In this document: positions 46,455-59,459 of the stretch, in pieces | How the letters are laid out: each line of letters opens with the position of its first letter | How positions within the stretch are numbered: the first letter of the stretch is position 1 | Assembly (NCBI GenBank): GCA_963969395.1 | Contig: OZ017799.1 | Coordinates: 3,970,501 to 4,034,500, forward strand | Direction of reading: 5' to 3' | DNA length: 64,000 nt | Source of the DNA: Pseudoscleropodium purum | Taxonomy: Eukaryota > Streptophyta > Bryopsida > Hypnales > Brachytheciaceae | Made by a program: the position numbers and the translations under genes | Notes under the pieces: generated by a model | The model's input: the letters and a program-made list of their open reading frames with translations, nothing else | Database searches by the model: none | Told to the model about the DNA's origin: nothing

Positions 46455-48685
46455 GGATCAAAATAAATGAATAAATTTATTATAAATAGTATTGATAGTT
46501 TTAGTATAAACATTTGTTCAACTGTCTACATTTTGGGAAAAACCATACCTCTATGAACTTCTAATCTATATAATAAAATTGCTAACATATCATCTATCAT
46601 AAGTGAAAATATTAAAAAAAAATTGTATTATCACATTAATTATATGTTAATTATTTATTTTTTAAGCAGTTTGAATAAAAAGTAAGTATGAAAGCCTATA
46701 ATCATGACCTTAAGTTCATTCTTTTGTTCCAATGACCAAAAAAGATACTCATTTATCTTCTTATAGATAATATTTTTTCTAGTGACAAAACATGCTTCAT
46801 GTATAAACTATAAGGAAATAGTTTGGTTTTAATTGGTCATGCCAATGGTATCTTTTTTTAAAGTCATTAATTATGATTTTGAATAAATATCTAAAAATAT
46901 TTTGAATCAAAACTTACTTCTTTAATGTCCAAGTCCCAATTTTTGCTTAAAAAGTATAACAATATATCAAAATTTGTTATATTTCAGTTCAAAGTAAACT
47001 AGATTGTTTTCTATGTTATTTTTGTATACTAAATATACATATTCAAGAATTCTAGACTAAAATTTTAAAAACATTTAGAATTGAAGTTCAATATAAATTT
47101 TGATAAAATTTATTCATTTATTTATAAAAAATTCTTTGTAATATTTCATAATTAAATTTTTTTGTATGATTCAACTTAATAATGCTTTTTAGGCATTAAG
47201 TTGATTGATATTTTTGATTGAAATCAACAATGCCATAATTCATTGTGTTGAGATCCATTTTTTAAAATGAAAAAGCAAATTTGAGCTATTAGCTAAAATG
47301 AATTTAGTTACATTGTTTGTAATTTTTTGAGAATAATTTAAAGATGCAATGTTTATATGGACACATGAAGGAATACCAAAAGCAAAAAAGAATGTTAAGA
47401 AATTACAAAAGAACTCAAAGGTGGGAGCGATTTAAGGTAAATGATTGATTTGGCAATACATCTAAACTTTTTGTTATATTGATTTCTATCTTATAAGTTA
47501 TGTGTAAGATTACTTTAGTTTAGTGTCTCTATTAGCAACCTAATTGTGTATTGAACTTTAAAATGAATATTGTTTAAAATATATCTAATAGATTATGTTT
47601 ATTTTCTAAAAGTATAAAGTTCTAGGTAAAATATAGTTTTTGTTTTAAAAAACTACTGTACTATTTAGATGCTCTTGGTATATTAAGTGAACTTTGATGG
47701 TTTTATAACAAATAACAATTGGATTGGTGTAAGTGTATAAAAGAAGAAAGTTGCGAGTGATGTATTTGAGGCTAAGGCAAGACGATTTAGAGTTGGACTA
47801 TGACCTATTCGTGTGTTGCCTAAACGGAATAGAACCAAATATGATTTGCCCATCAAAGAGTAGTTGTTCAAAAGTCATCCCACCATTCTCCCAAGTTTTC
47901 CAAATGTTGATCCATTTGCACTACTACAAGTCACAATGACAAAATGAAACATATAACAATTGTTTTTAATATGTAATGTACAAGTTTAAGGCAATTTGAA
48001 TATGAAATACAATATGGTTGGAACATCTTGTGAATGTCTCAAACCTATTACAAGCACTTATGTCTAAGCTTTGAGAAGTTACATATTTATATAATTGGAT
48101 TTTTTTGCAATCTATTAAAGAAACTTATGTGCAAATTTTGAATGATGAATGCACTTGCTAATCTTGAAATCACAATTAAACCCTAAATATTAGACAAGGT
48201 TCTAGAATACTTGGAATTTGCACATTTTCAATACTTAATGTCCAAACTCATCACAACCTCATTTCATGTAAGGACTAAAGATATGGGCATGTGGATTCTT
48301 TCACACAAGAGATTGTTTATCATATAAAAAAGAAAGCCAAATATGAAATTCACATAACTCAATACAAAACAAAATCAAGTATATTTCTAGCTTAAAATTT
48401 AAGCTGAGGGTGGTGTTGATGTGATTATAAGGTCATCTTCATCATTGTCATCTATTTCTAAGCCAACAACAAAAGTAGATTTAAAAGACAAAAGAAGACT
48501 CAACCACCACATAAATTGTTTTAATTAATGATTATGTCATCTATGTTAGTTCCCTAGCCATGATCATTAACTCCAAATAGCCCAAATGACCAATAGTGCA
48601 TGATTCTAAATCTATAGAAATTGAAATAAATCATTTTGGAAATTCAAAAAAGTTCATGAGAGTGTGGGGTTGATTTTAGAAACAC
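45570..48685. other. AT-rich spacer with an AAT microsatellite
   Basis: (AAT)n at 46420-46454. A short frame at 47733-47939 is not convincing. Nothing else recognised. Confidence 0.5.
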
Positions 48686-51600
48686 TTACACTAGAAGAAG
48701 CTAGTATTTTTTTTAAATGTTTTCAATAGACAAACATGTTTTGCAAAACATGAGATCTAAAATGCAGTGGTTGCCTTATCAATGAGAATTTTTGAAGATG
48801 TTATCACGAACACATAGATGTTAGATGTAAAATGAGTGAATGTTAATTGAAACATCGTAGTGAACATCAACACATTTTGTGAAACATCCTAAAAAACATG
48901 AGACTACCATGTCAATAGCAAGAGTTCTCTTCACAATCGATATACTTGGGACAGTTTTTGTGGGGTCAAGTGGGAAGCTGGCCAATTGTGGTGAAAGGAA
49001 GGGCACGTCACTCATGTCCTTTCAAAAGAGATTCACTTAGATGTGCGTAGAAGTTGCAGTTTCTAAATTCTTTCATGAAAAAATCCTATGTAGTGAAAGT
49101 AGTTAAAAAACAAAATAACTAATTTAGTGAAATTTAGGACATTGGTTTTCCCATTCTATATTTAGGTTCTGAATGGCTAATGAAGGGAGCCAAATTCAAC
49201 TACTATGTCTTTTCTCATTGCCTTTCTTTTAATAAGATCTCTTGTGAATAGAATGAGGTCATATTTCTACAAATTCACTTTAATTTAAAAATTGCAATTG
49301 GTTTTAGAAGAAGTTTAAAGATTTTTTCTATTTTTCTATTGTTTAATATGTATGATTCTTGGAGTAACAATTAATGAGAATTAAATTCAAGCTAGTATAA
49401 CTTAAAAAGATACTACAATTTCAATAGGATTTGTGAATTTGCTAAATACGAAAATAGGTTGATGCAACACATTTAAAAGTTTCTAAAGTTTTGTGCACTT
49501 TGCAATAGAAATGCGCAATCAAGCTTTCATCTTTAAATTATCCCATATATATCCTTTGAGGATTCATGATGGACATTAACAATCATTATAAAACGTCTTT
49601 TGCTTTTTGCAATCTTATAAATGTTAATAAAGTAAATCCTTCACTTTACCACCAAATTTTCTTGGGCCATTGTTCAATAGTAGATGATAAATGGAATTTA
49701 TTTTGAACTTTTGGGCTAATATTGGATACTTTTTATTTTTATAACAACTGGGTCATTTAAATTCTAAAGTCCAAAGGCCATTTTTGAAAATTTTAATGAT
49801 AGGATATTTTAATTACTTATTTCAAATCATGATTAGAAGTGAAATATTCATGAAGTTTGAGCATAGAGATTAGGAAAAAAATAAGCCTTCAAATAGATTG
49901 TTTTCTTTTTGAGGAGTTCCCTTCAATGGAACTCATAGCCTCTTTGAGGGACCTTGGCCATTGTTCAATTGAATGATGAATAGTGGCAACAATGAAAATT
50001 TAAAAAAAAAATTATTTTCAAAGATTTAAAAAATAAAAAAGATAATTCAAAAATAGTAGTTTTAGTTAGTTGTGTAAATGCGACATCAAATTTTAAGATT
50101 ATGTAATTCTGTATTTTGACTAATGGGATTTTTTTAAATTCAAAATTTTATTGATTATGTAATCAAACTGTCATGTGCTAATCAAGCCCTACAATTTGTT
50201 GACCAATTTTTTTTCAAGATTCTTCATTCACATGTCTTCCTATGATTTGTGCTTGAAAAAATTATCTAAAATATTAACACATTGCCTTGTTTTGGTAGTG
50301 ATAAAGGAATCTTAGCATCATACTTGGCTTTTGAAAAAATAAAAAGTAGCCTATTTGGATTTCTATATATGATCTTCTTTTCCTTAATTAAGAGCACAAA
50401 GTTTTATTTTTAATATTTATTATTTTTTTGGTCTTTAATCCCTAACAGTCCACAAATCCTAAAAGTGAATGCACCTTAGTCAACCTTGATTGCAACTTCA
50501 AAATAACTACTTTTGAAATTTGATTTAATTTTTTTTTAAATGAAGCTTGACAAGTTTTGTTTCTTCTCTATTTCAAAATTTTGAAAAATGTAAAAAATTG
50601 ATAAAATTATTGCAATTGATAGCTCTATGTGTTTGAATCCAAATAGCACAATATTATACGTTTTTCATTTGTATATTATTTTATTAGATTTATTTCAGAT
50701 ATAAATTATAAAATTATATTTTTCATTCTATCTTTTACTTATAGTAAAAATTATAGATTATTCTAATATATATTCTAATTGATAAAATTAGACTTTCACC
50801 TATAGCTTTAAAAATTTACAATAATTTGATTTTTCCATCCAAATTATTGAAAAAATCAACTTAAATAAAAAAAATGAAATTTTACACTAGTGAAAGATAT
50901 CAAAATTTTATACATCTATTAAATAAAAGGGTGTATTTGGTTTGATAGTAGAATTTGACTTCAAGGATATTGTTGTGATTGTTTTGGTTAAAAAAAATAA
51001 AACTTAATGAATCGAAAATATTTCATACTAATTGTACAAATTTTTACACCATTTCTACTTGTACCATTTTTTCACTCAAAGAAACAATGGGACGTCAAGA
51101 ATTAACTTTTCGGTGAATTTGAGAATTTCTCTTGTTCATTTATTTATTTTTGGATTCTTGAAAAGTAACTTTTTTGCAAACCCTAACAAACCGGTATGGC
51201 ACCTTTTGAAATTATAAAAGAAGCTTTTAACATTATAAAAGCAACTTTTAATTTGCTCCAAAGGCTGAACTAGCTAGATTAGTTGTTGTTCCTCCCGTTT
51301 CCTTGGATTCTGTTTAATGCACACCGTTTTTTTTCTAAAAAAAATTATTATAAAAGCAACCTTTCGTATTATGAAAGTCATATTTCACACATGCACCAAG
51401 GTGCAACAATTTGATAATGTAAAGAAGGTGGAAGCTTAGCTATTTTTTGAGGATTTTTTTGTACATTTTTTAGTGTAATTATTGTTTATATCTTATTCCA
51501 AACAACAAATAAAATTGGAAACACAATAATGATTCTACACTCACTTCTATTGTAAATTGCACTTATTTTATTTTCCATTGAGGGCTTTAAAATAATTGAA

Positions 51601-52433
51601 TTGCAAATAGAGTAGAAGATGTTTCATATTCTCATATTTTATCCATGTTCAATATTTCTAGTGCAAATTCTTCTTTGCATGTTTAGAAATAATTTTGTTA
51701 TCATCTTGAAATTCCAATAGGCAATTCTTCTCCTATAAATTAAAATTCTATCCAATTTCATTAATTCATTAATAAAAGATTATCTTTAAAATATAGGTAA
51801 AGTAATAGTATTGTAAAAGTAGATATTCACCTTTTGATATTATGTCGATGACTTGTAAATCCAAAATTCAAAGGCACCACATTTTGGTGTTGACAAAATT
51901 GTAAAGTAAAAGAAATCCTAAAGTACTCACTATTTTAATTAGTTATTCTTAAGAGTGATGTCTTCTTTAAGTGTAGCTTCAACATTGAACATTTGATTTT
52001 GATGATGAATGATAATCATTTTTCAATTCAAAATTTTGTGCAAGGGTGTCTACTTCAAATCTTCATTGTCTATTGTTGAGGGCTCTTTTAAATTAGCATG
52101 ATGTGAAAAGTATACTGTAGGAAAAATCACAATAGATCTTTGATTTCACAAGATATATAATATATTTAAAGAAATTGAGAGAATTCTTAGATCTTATAGT
52201 TTTTGTTGGAACCAACATTTTGGATTTCACCCAGGACAAGAAAAATGATAGAAAAACTACAAATGACTTGTACACATTAGCAAGGGCTTAAGATTTCACT
52301 GCAAGTAAATGTCTAGAAATTCTTGGTGGCTAAGGTCAAACAATGACCACAAGTGAAAAAATAAGTGAAAGCAAACCACATAGCAATTTTTTTCTAAAAA
52401 AATCACTTGCATTGGCATTTGGTTAATGTGACA

Positions 52434-52815
52434 CCCAAAGAGGATGAAGTGGCATGCCACATCAACATGCTTTAATGCCATTTTAGAATTCTAACACTGT
52501 CATAATGTACATCAGCTAAGATGTCTTATGTCCCATGTACATGTTTTTTGTGATGTCCATAAAGACATCCACTGTGACATTGAGATGTTTTTTGCAATGT
52601 TAGCTAAGACATCCTTTGTAATGTCCGAATGTTTTCTGTGAGACAACATCGTGTTCATCATAATACTTAAATCTAAAATTCTGTTTTTAATAATAAAAAA
52701 TTACATTTCAATGTCCCATATAGTTTGTCTTCCTTCCTACCACACTCTTGTATAAATAACTTATCTTCTCATGTCAAAATACTTCTAGTAAGGCTTTTCA
52801 AGTCATTCAATATAA
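52434..52815 (+). repeat. CACTA subterminal repeat region, copy 1
   Basis: Matches 63630-64000 in the same orientation: AAAGAGGATGAAGTGGCATG, CATCGTGTTCATCAT, TTTGTCTTCCTTCC, CTTGTATAAATA and GCTTTTCAAG in the same order. It contains a TATAAATA motif in both copies. Confidence 0.6.
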
Positions 52816-52825
52816 TTGCCAATAC

Positions 52826-52930
52826 AGTGTATTGTGTAGAATGTATGGCATATTGTATATGTTGTATAATGTGTGGTGTATTGTAAATAATATATTGTGT
52901 ATGGTATATAATGTATTGTAAATGGCATAC
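52826..52930. repeat. Degenerate TGTATTGTGTATGGTATA tandem repeat
   Basis: Several imperfect units built on TGTATTGTRTATGGTATAT, inside the CACTA element. Confidence 0.6.
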
Positions 52931-53384
52931 ATCTAAGCTAACATCAAAATTGATGTCTCAAGAAATGCATGTCTTAAAAAATGTCAAGAGGTCAAAATTA
53001 ATGTTGCTAAAAACAATATGAAAATTCTCATGGACGTCTAAGTTGATGTCACTAAAAACAATGTGAAAATTTTCAAAAAACATAACATCAACTACCACCT
53101 CATCTTGTGGTCAAGTGAAAAAAATCCTACATGACATTATCTGCTTGCGTGGCGTTTATGTGGCTTTTACATGGCATAGTTTGGGCACTTTTTTAAACCA
53201 TGTTTGTAGTGATGTTTCTCTGAAAACAGGGCATGTTTTTTTTAGATTTCCTTATGTTTTTACCATGTCAATCTTGACAGATTTTTCTAGACATCCATAG
53301 TACACATGTGTGACATTTTAGAAAACATGTGAACACATTTCAGTACTTGTAAAAAAAAACATGAATTCCTTCTAGTGTTATTAT

Positions 53385-54800
53385 TAGCACTTTGAATATT
53401 CATAATTTATTCATATGTTGTTCAAAAAATGAATTCTAAGTGACTTTAGAATACCTTTGGACTACCAAAAGGACCCAACAAAAAAGAATTCAATATAATA
53501 ATGGAAACCATACTGGATTGTTTTTTTAGTTGATTTTAGGTGTAATTACCTTAAAAGTGTTGGAGTTGGACCTAGTGTTTTGCTATAATTGAAAAGAGGT
53601 TTGAACCCATTCCATTCATCTTTGTCGTCCAACTAATCATCCAAATCACATGACATAATAATGAGAAAAAACAAAAACAACATTGCTCACAAAAGGAAAT
53701 ACAAGTACTATGCATACAAGCTTCATGTAGAAACAAACTTGAGAGCAAAATAATCATACTCTCTCTAACTTGGAGGATTGTAGCTATTTACAGAACTTAT
53801 ATAATATTTTGAAAACATCCTCTATAAAGCTTCTATAGGCCGAAGCTCTTCTAGTAAAGCCCTAATCTCACGGACAAAGGTAAACTACCAAGTTGAGCAC
53901 TCTCAACATTCTAGAAAATGGTAGTACTACTCAAGTAGAATTAAAATGAGAAAGGAAGTTAGCCAAGCTCCTTCCAACAATGTTTCTACAAATGACGATT
54001 GTTGCTCAATGATATCATTCCCTGAAATGCACAACTCAAAATTGTCTCCAACATAAAACATACATAGGGTGTGTCTACCATCCTTTCTCCTACACTTAGG
54101 AGTTCATTGTTTGGAACAAGAGGTAGCACCCCTTACAAGACAAGATACCGAGAGGTGCACTTGGATGGCTTTTTATTCTAGTGATCATCCAATTAAACCT
54201 CAACCTTGAGGTGGCTAAAGTCCCAGATGGTCCAATAAGAATTCACACTAAAAACACGGTGACCTTGAAAGAAAATTGAAAAAAACAGAAAGAAACGGCA
54301 TTTAACAAGGTTTCTCCCATGATTTTGTATTTAAAAAGAACAAAAAACAAAACAGTCTTGTCAAAGTATGAAATAGATCAGATAGCTTTGACTTGAGTAC
54401 CAAGGGCATGCTGCTAGAAAGCCTTCAAATGACATGATCAATTGCTCTTATTTTACAAGGCCTTGCAAATATGTTCAACACTTAGAGCTGCAAAATCACA
54501 GGGTTTGCATGGATTTGTACATCTAGAATATTTTTATTTTTGATTCATTTTTGTGTGTTGAATAGTTTCCAATTTTATTACTTTAGAAACATAGAAATAT
54601 CATATGAGGGTCATCCATCAATTTGGTCCATAACGTATAATAATTACAAAGTATTTTTCTATCATGACAACCCTCCTAAATGTTGGAATGTAACTTGTCA
54701 AAATTTGTAATCTAATGTTGCAATCCTATAATTTTTCTGAATTGTATGTCTACCCAAATCTACGATTTGATCTCTTAAGCATCATATTCCTCATGAAATT
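53385..54800. other. Spacer, nothing recognised
   Basis: Short frames only; no coding or RNA signal supported. Confidence 0.5.
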
Positions 54801-54812
54801 CAAATATGCATT

Positions 54813-55435
54813 ATCCAACCTTGCAAGAGATTTGACATGATCAATGTCAATCACTGCTCTAATGCCACCTCTAGTCCATAGTTGTAGCTGCTCACTACCT
54901 TAGCTTTGATGGCACTAAGGTCAACATGTCAGAGTTTGTTGTAGATGAGAACATTGGCATCCAGATAGTTAGCCATCAAATCCACTAGCCCTTGCCTTCC
55001 AAACAAACTAGCAATACTATCAATTGCAATCAAGAACTTGTGGAGTTTTTCTTCATCTTGATGATGGATGCACATTTTGATATTTCTTAGTATGTCTCTA
55101 CTTTTCGTAATGTTGTTCATCACTGTCAACGTCTTTTTTCCCTCTTTGCTCTTCAACTAAGTGTCTAACAAACACTTGATTGTCCTTGAATTTGTGAGTT
55201 GCTTCATTGTCTCAATATCTTCAACGTTCATGATGAAGTTGTGCATCTCTTTTTTCAACTCCTTCTTGGCCTTTGCAGTAGCGCATTGAATTCCATCCTT
55301 CATGTGATCTTGCAAAACTCTTGCAACCCTAGGATCATTAAGCATCACATGATCTCCCCCCTCTATTGATGAAAACATCTGGCCGTCGCCAAATCCTACA
55401 TCCATCACATGAATTTTCTTGTGCTTCTTCATTTG
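54813..55435 (-). pseudogene. Decayed coding repeat of unknown function, copy 1
   Basis: On the minus strand two open pieces in near succession: 55432-55157 (GGDHVMLNDPRVARVLQD, KKELKKEMHNFIMNVEDIE) and 55156-54929 (HHQDEEKLHKFLIAIDSIAS, GRQGLVDLMANYLDANVLIY), then KAKVVSSYNYGLEVALE beyond a stop. The protein would be helical and charged, with no domain recognised. A homologous copy lies at 61668-62340 on the same strand. Shared residues across stops show that the reading frame is real but decayed. Confidence 0.5.
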
Positions 55436-55639
55436 CTACCTACTACAAGTTTGATTAATTATGATTTGGCCCGTCACATAGACAATGGAACGTGGTTTGT
55501 TTTGTTTGTAATATGTAGGCAAGACAATTTCCAAGAATTTCCAATTGACTAAAATTATTAGGGTTGGATATACACTAAACAATTCATGCATGATAGAGCA
55601 GCATGCGTTTATATACAAATACAAAGCATGGAGAAGAAA

Positions 55640-58320
55640 AAAAAAGCGTGAAAGTATAATGCAAGTATGTAGTTATATACAAAGCGCCTTGAAAGTAAAA
55701 GCAACCGTGAAGATAGCTTTGGAAGAACAAAACAAGCAATTGAGATAAGTGCTCATGGCAACCAATGGTTAGGATGCAAAGTGCATGGTGAGATGCATTG
55801 AAATTTAGGGTAGAGTAAAGTTGGTGATTTCCAAATTTCAAGGCAGATGAGATTCTATTCTTTGAATCTCTTTTGAGAAATTGTTGCAAATTGGTTTTGG
55901 ATCATATGCTTGTGCAATTGCACATGTTTTGTATAGATCAAGTGAGCTTGATATTTGTGAATGCAACGAAGAAGCTCACAATTCTTCTTGATGTTGTCAA
56001 TTTGCGGGGATGCATATTGTCATATGCTAAGATTGTCATGCCACTATTGATGTTGGAGTTTGAAGAAGACGACATGGTGGATTCAAAAGGTGGGGTGGAA
56101 GCAGTGGACAAGAAGGGTGGGAAGGACTACAAAGACACATGAATTGCATAAATTTTCTTTTTGTAATATGATAAATAAATTTTTTAGGATTTGGGATTTG
56201 TATCATTGCTTCATATTGGTGGATTTCAGTCTTTGTGGAATAAGATGAACTAAACATCCCTGAGATTCGAGTGACTTGAGAAGTTATTGAACATAATTCA
56301 AATTCAATCTTGAATGTCCAAATCTATACTTATATTAGAGAGAAGGATAACAAGATACATCCTTCTTTTTAGAGGCCCCTTCACAAGATGTTTACACTCC
56401 TTGACAGGGAATTTTGGAATGTTCTCATTGTCCTTTTCTAATTTTGTGATTGGCGTTTAGATCCTCCAAGTTGTTGAATTTGTGGCACAATTGTAATTGG
56501 TGTTGTTAGGAGAAACAAGAGAAGATATATTTGAGCACCTTGGGGAGGGTTTGGTGGATCTCAATGAGAACAATTTCGATGTATTCTCTAAGTATTAAAA
56601 TTTGTAGATTTATTTGCAGTATTTTGTGCTTTTTCTTGTTTCTGGATTTCATGAACATTGAGTAAGCATTTTGTTAGTAATTGTTCCTAATTGTTTAGTT
56701 TGTGTGAAAGACTTTCTCTTCAAAGTAGAAGAACATTTGCTTTTTAAGTGGATGCCAATACTTACCTTTGAAATGCTTTTGAGGGGCAGTTAAATATTTG
56801 TTCGTTGGTGATCTGTAGGCTCAATGTTCTAGTTGTCAATTTTTATGCCCCTTAGTGTCAATGGAGCAATGGACTAGTGAATACATCGTGCACACATTGT
56901 CATTGGTCTCCCTTTCCAATAGCTTCATTTTCTTATCACATTTTTGTAGGGGAACCTTTGCTCGGTGCAAGTATTTAACTAATTGTGAATACTTATCTAC
57001 TTGATGCATTGAACTCACTTGTGGGTTAATTCTCTCTTTTATAATATACAACTCTCTTTCTAGTGTCTTCATGAATTTTTGTTGTTGACAACAAACACAT
57101 GAGACTAGTGTATGTAGAAGCGTAGAGATTTGATATTGGGTGCTAACTCTTTATGCAATTTGGTGTCCTCATTTTTTGCCTGTCAGAAACCTTCTTGGGA
57201 AAAAGCAGCCAAAATTATGGCAGATAGGTAATACCCTCCGCTACGAAATTATTCCACCGTGAAATGTGGATTTGGGCGTGCATGACTTGAATGGTTTAGG
57301 GAAGGGAGTTCAATAGACCATGAGGTAGTTTGAACTTATTGTGAGAGCAGCATGGAGGCCCTTGGTTGCCCAATGGAGTGAAAAAGTGTTCTTGTATATT
57401 GAAGTAAACATTCTTATATAACTTGGTATATAGGTTTAATCCAAAGATGGATGGGCGAATTCTGCTTGCTAAGGTTGACTGCACTATGAACATCAATCTA
57501 TGTAGATCGTAAGTTCTCTAAATTTTGTGCCCATTTTTTGATAAATATCTGGATGTTCTTGGAGTCAATCCTTGTCTTTTCTTGAGTTCATTGTGCATAG
57601 AGTTTATGTATTCAATTGAATTAAAGGTGAGCACCTTCTTAATTGTTTGTTAGTATTGATTATGTAATAGGACAAATTTTTTTGGCCTAGAAGCTATTTG
57701 TAGAGCCAGAGAGGGACTTATGAATTTTGTTGTTTGTAAACACCACATCCAAGGTTATATATCAATCTACATTTTCCATAAAGGCCATGATGTTAGGTGC
57801 TTAGATTTTCTCTGCATTACTATCTCTACTTTATATCTTTATATTAGAAGATGGTTTGTGTTCAAGTATGGAAGAGGTTGTGCATGTTACAAAATAGTTT
57901 GAGAGAAAAGAGCCAAAGCTGCTAGTTTGGAGTGAAGGTTTTGAAGTATAGTCTAGTGGATAAAACTGTTGTTGTAGCCCTACTATTTATCAGTTGACTA
58001 CATTTGCAACATCTTCAATATGTTGTTTGCTTAGTATATTGCCTAATTGCTCCTAGAATGTGTGTGTTATTTGTACAAACTCTACATGGTTAAATAAATG
58101 GCAGGTGCTTACTTTGGAGCATCAGAGGGTAAGAGTATAATGCTCCAAAGTCTTCTATATTAGTTGCTTCACAAGTCAATTATGCTTCCTAATTGTTCTT
58201 TGTTTAGAAACTGTGTATGACACTATTACTTGTTATGTCTACCAATATTATACACCTTACTAGTATTATTCATACTTTCTAAATGCTAAGTTATCATATA
58301 ATTGTCTCTACTACAGTTCA
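55640..58320. other. Spacer with weak coding-like fragments
   Basis: A minus-strand frame at 56836-57072 (MKTLERELYIIKERIN, KCDKKMKLLERETND) looks coiled-coil-like but is short and unrecognised. A plus frame at 55873-56142 ends in an acidic tail. Neither is supported as a gene. Confidence 0.3.
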
Positions 58321-58609
58321 ACACTACTAGAAATGCATAACCAAAACAATAGAAATTCAATTGATTTATGTTATTTAGGATAGTAGAATGACCATTTTGT
58401 AACTTTCTGTGAAAATCAACAGAATGGCAAATTCTTTCTGTTGATTTGGATAGTGCAAGGACCAAATCAACAAGTTTTAGTTGAATTTGGAATCTTTTAA
58501 GAATCTTTTAAGAATCTTTTTAAAATCCTTTAAGAATATTTAGAATACTTCGAATATTTGAGAATCTAAGTATAATGATCTAAAAAGAAATTAATCATGT
58601 AAAATTCAG

Positions 58610-58985
58610 CCTTTTTTCAATTTAGCAAACTTTGAAGTCCATTCTTACATAGTAGAATAAAACATTTCAAAAAACATAGAACTCAGAATAGTTGTAAATT
58701 CAAGCTATCTTTCACCTCCAAAAATCTATTTGTGATTTCTATCCTCCAATTAAAAGTTATAAACAAAAATCAGAGAGGAAGTAGTTAGGAACATTTATTT
58801 TAACATTTTCAAACATCCTCTCTGATTTTTGTCTATAACTTTTAATTGGAGGATAGAAATCACAAATAGATTTTTGAAAGTGAAAGTTATCTTGAATTTA
58901 CAAATTTTTTTAGTTCCAAGTTATTTGAAAAAAATGTATTCTACTATGATTAAATGACCTGTGAAGTCCGCTGAAAATACAAAAC
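58610..58985. repeat. Long palindrome (arms ~175 bp, short loop)
   Basis: The innermost arms pair CTATCCTCCAATTAAAAGTT with AACTTTTAATTGGAGGATAG and AATCAGAGAGGA with TCCTCTCTGATT around a ~25-nt loop (58785-58809). Pairing continues outward through GTAAATTCAAG/CTTGAATTTAC, TAGTAGAATA/TATTCTACTA and TTTGAAGTCC/GGACTTCACA. No coding content. Confidence 0.75.
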
Positions 58986-59048
58986 ACATGAAAAAACAAT
59001 GAAAAAACTAAATATATAAATTTTTAGTTCTTGTGTGGTCACCTAAGT

Positions 59049-59240
59049 ATTTGAGTGGTTTAGTGGTTGGAACCTTGAACCTTCAAACATAAGGTTTAAG
59101 GTTCAAATCACCTTAGAGGCACCCATCCATGTAATAGGTGACCTAGATGGCCTTTGCCCATGTGGTGGGTTGCTTAGGTGGCCCTACTTGCATGGTGGGC
59201 TGCTTAGGTGCCTTTGCTTGTGTGGTAGCTGCTCGAGTAG
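59049..59240 (+). repeat. tRNA-derived SINE-like sequence with a following ~32-bp tandem
   Basis: TGGTTTAGTGG (59056-59066) fits the Pol III A box and GGTTCAAATCA (59100-59110) the B box, 44 bp apart as in tRNA genes. A cloverleaf cannot be closed (acceptor arms do not pair), so it is not a functional tRNA. Downstream, GGTGGGYTGCTTAGGTG is repeated about three times (59155-59238). Confidence 0.5.
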
Positions 59241-59459
59241 AAAAAAAATTTCATTTTAAACGAGCACCGTCCAAAAAAATTAATTTTAATTTAATTGATT
59301 TTTTTTTATTTGTCCAAAACAACAAAAAAAATCAACAGATTTCGGTTTAATTTTGTCCAAAGACCAAAACAACACCTTTAAAATGAATGAATCATTCAAT
59401 AGATTTGAGTTGAAATTTTGTTGTTTTGGTCATGAATTTTCTAATAGTACAACCTTCAG

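Larger units (their letters stand above)
48689..53377. mobile_element. CACTA-type DNA transposon, ~4.7 kb, without recognisable transposase
   Basis: The left end CACTAGAAGAAGC and the right end, reverse-complemented CACTAGAAGGAATTC, are inverted and each is flanked by TTA, the 3-bp target duplication typical of CACTA elements. The right ~1 kb carries many short AGATGTC/GACATC motifs in both orientations (52500-53340), resembling the subterminal repeats of CACTA elements. No transposase-like protein is visible inside, so the element is non-autonomous or eroded. Confidence 0.6.
58322..59449. mobile_element. CACTA-ended element with nested hairpin and tRNA-like segment
   Basis: Left end CACTACTAGAAATGCATAAC and right end, reverse-complemented TACTATTAGAAAATTCATG, both continue into ACCAAAACAAYA. 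CAA flanks both sides (58319-58321 and 59450-59452). CACTACWAGAAA is the classic CACTA terminus. The interior holds the long palindrome at 58610-58985 and the tRNA-like sequence near 59049-59120. Confidence 0.65.

Noticed and set aside
50437..50455. TTAATCCCTAACAG as the left end of a further TTAA element
   Set aside because: No matching right end or internal family block within 1 kb.
59049..59120. Functional tRNA gene
   Set aside because: Acceptor arms do not pair and the T stem is irregular despite good A and B boxes.
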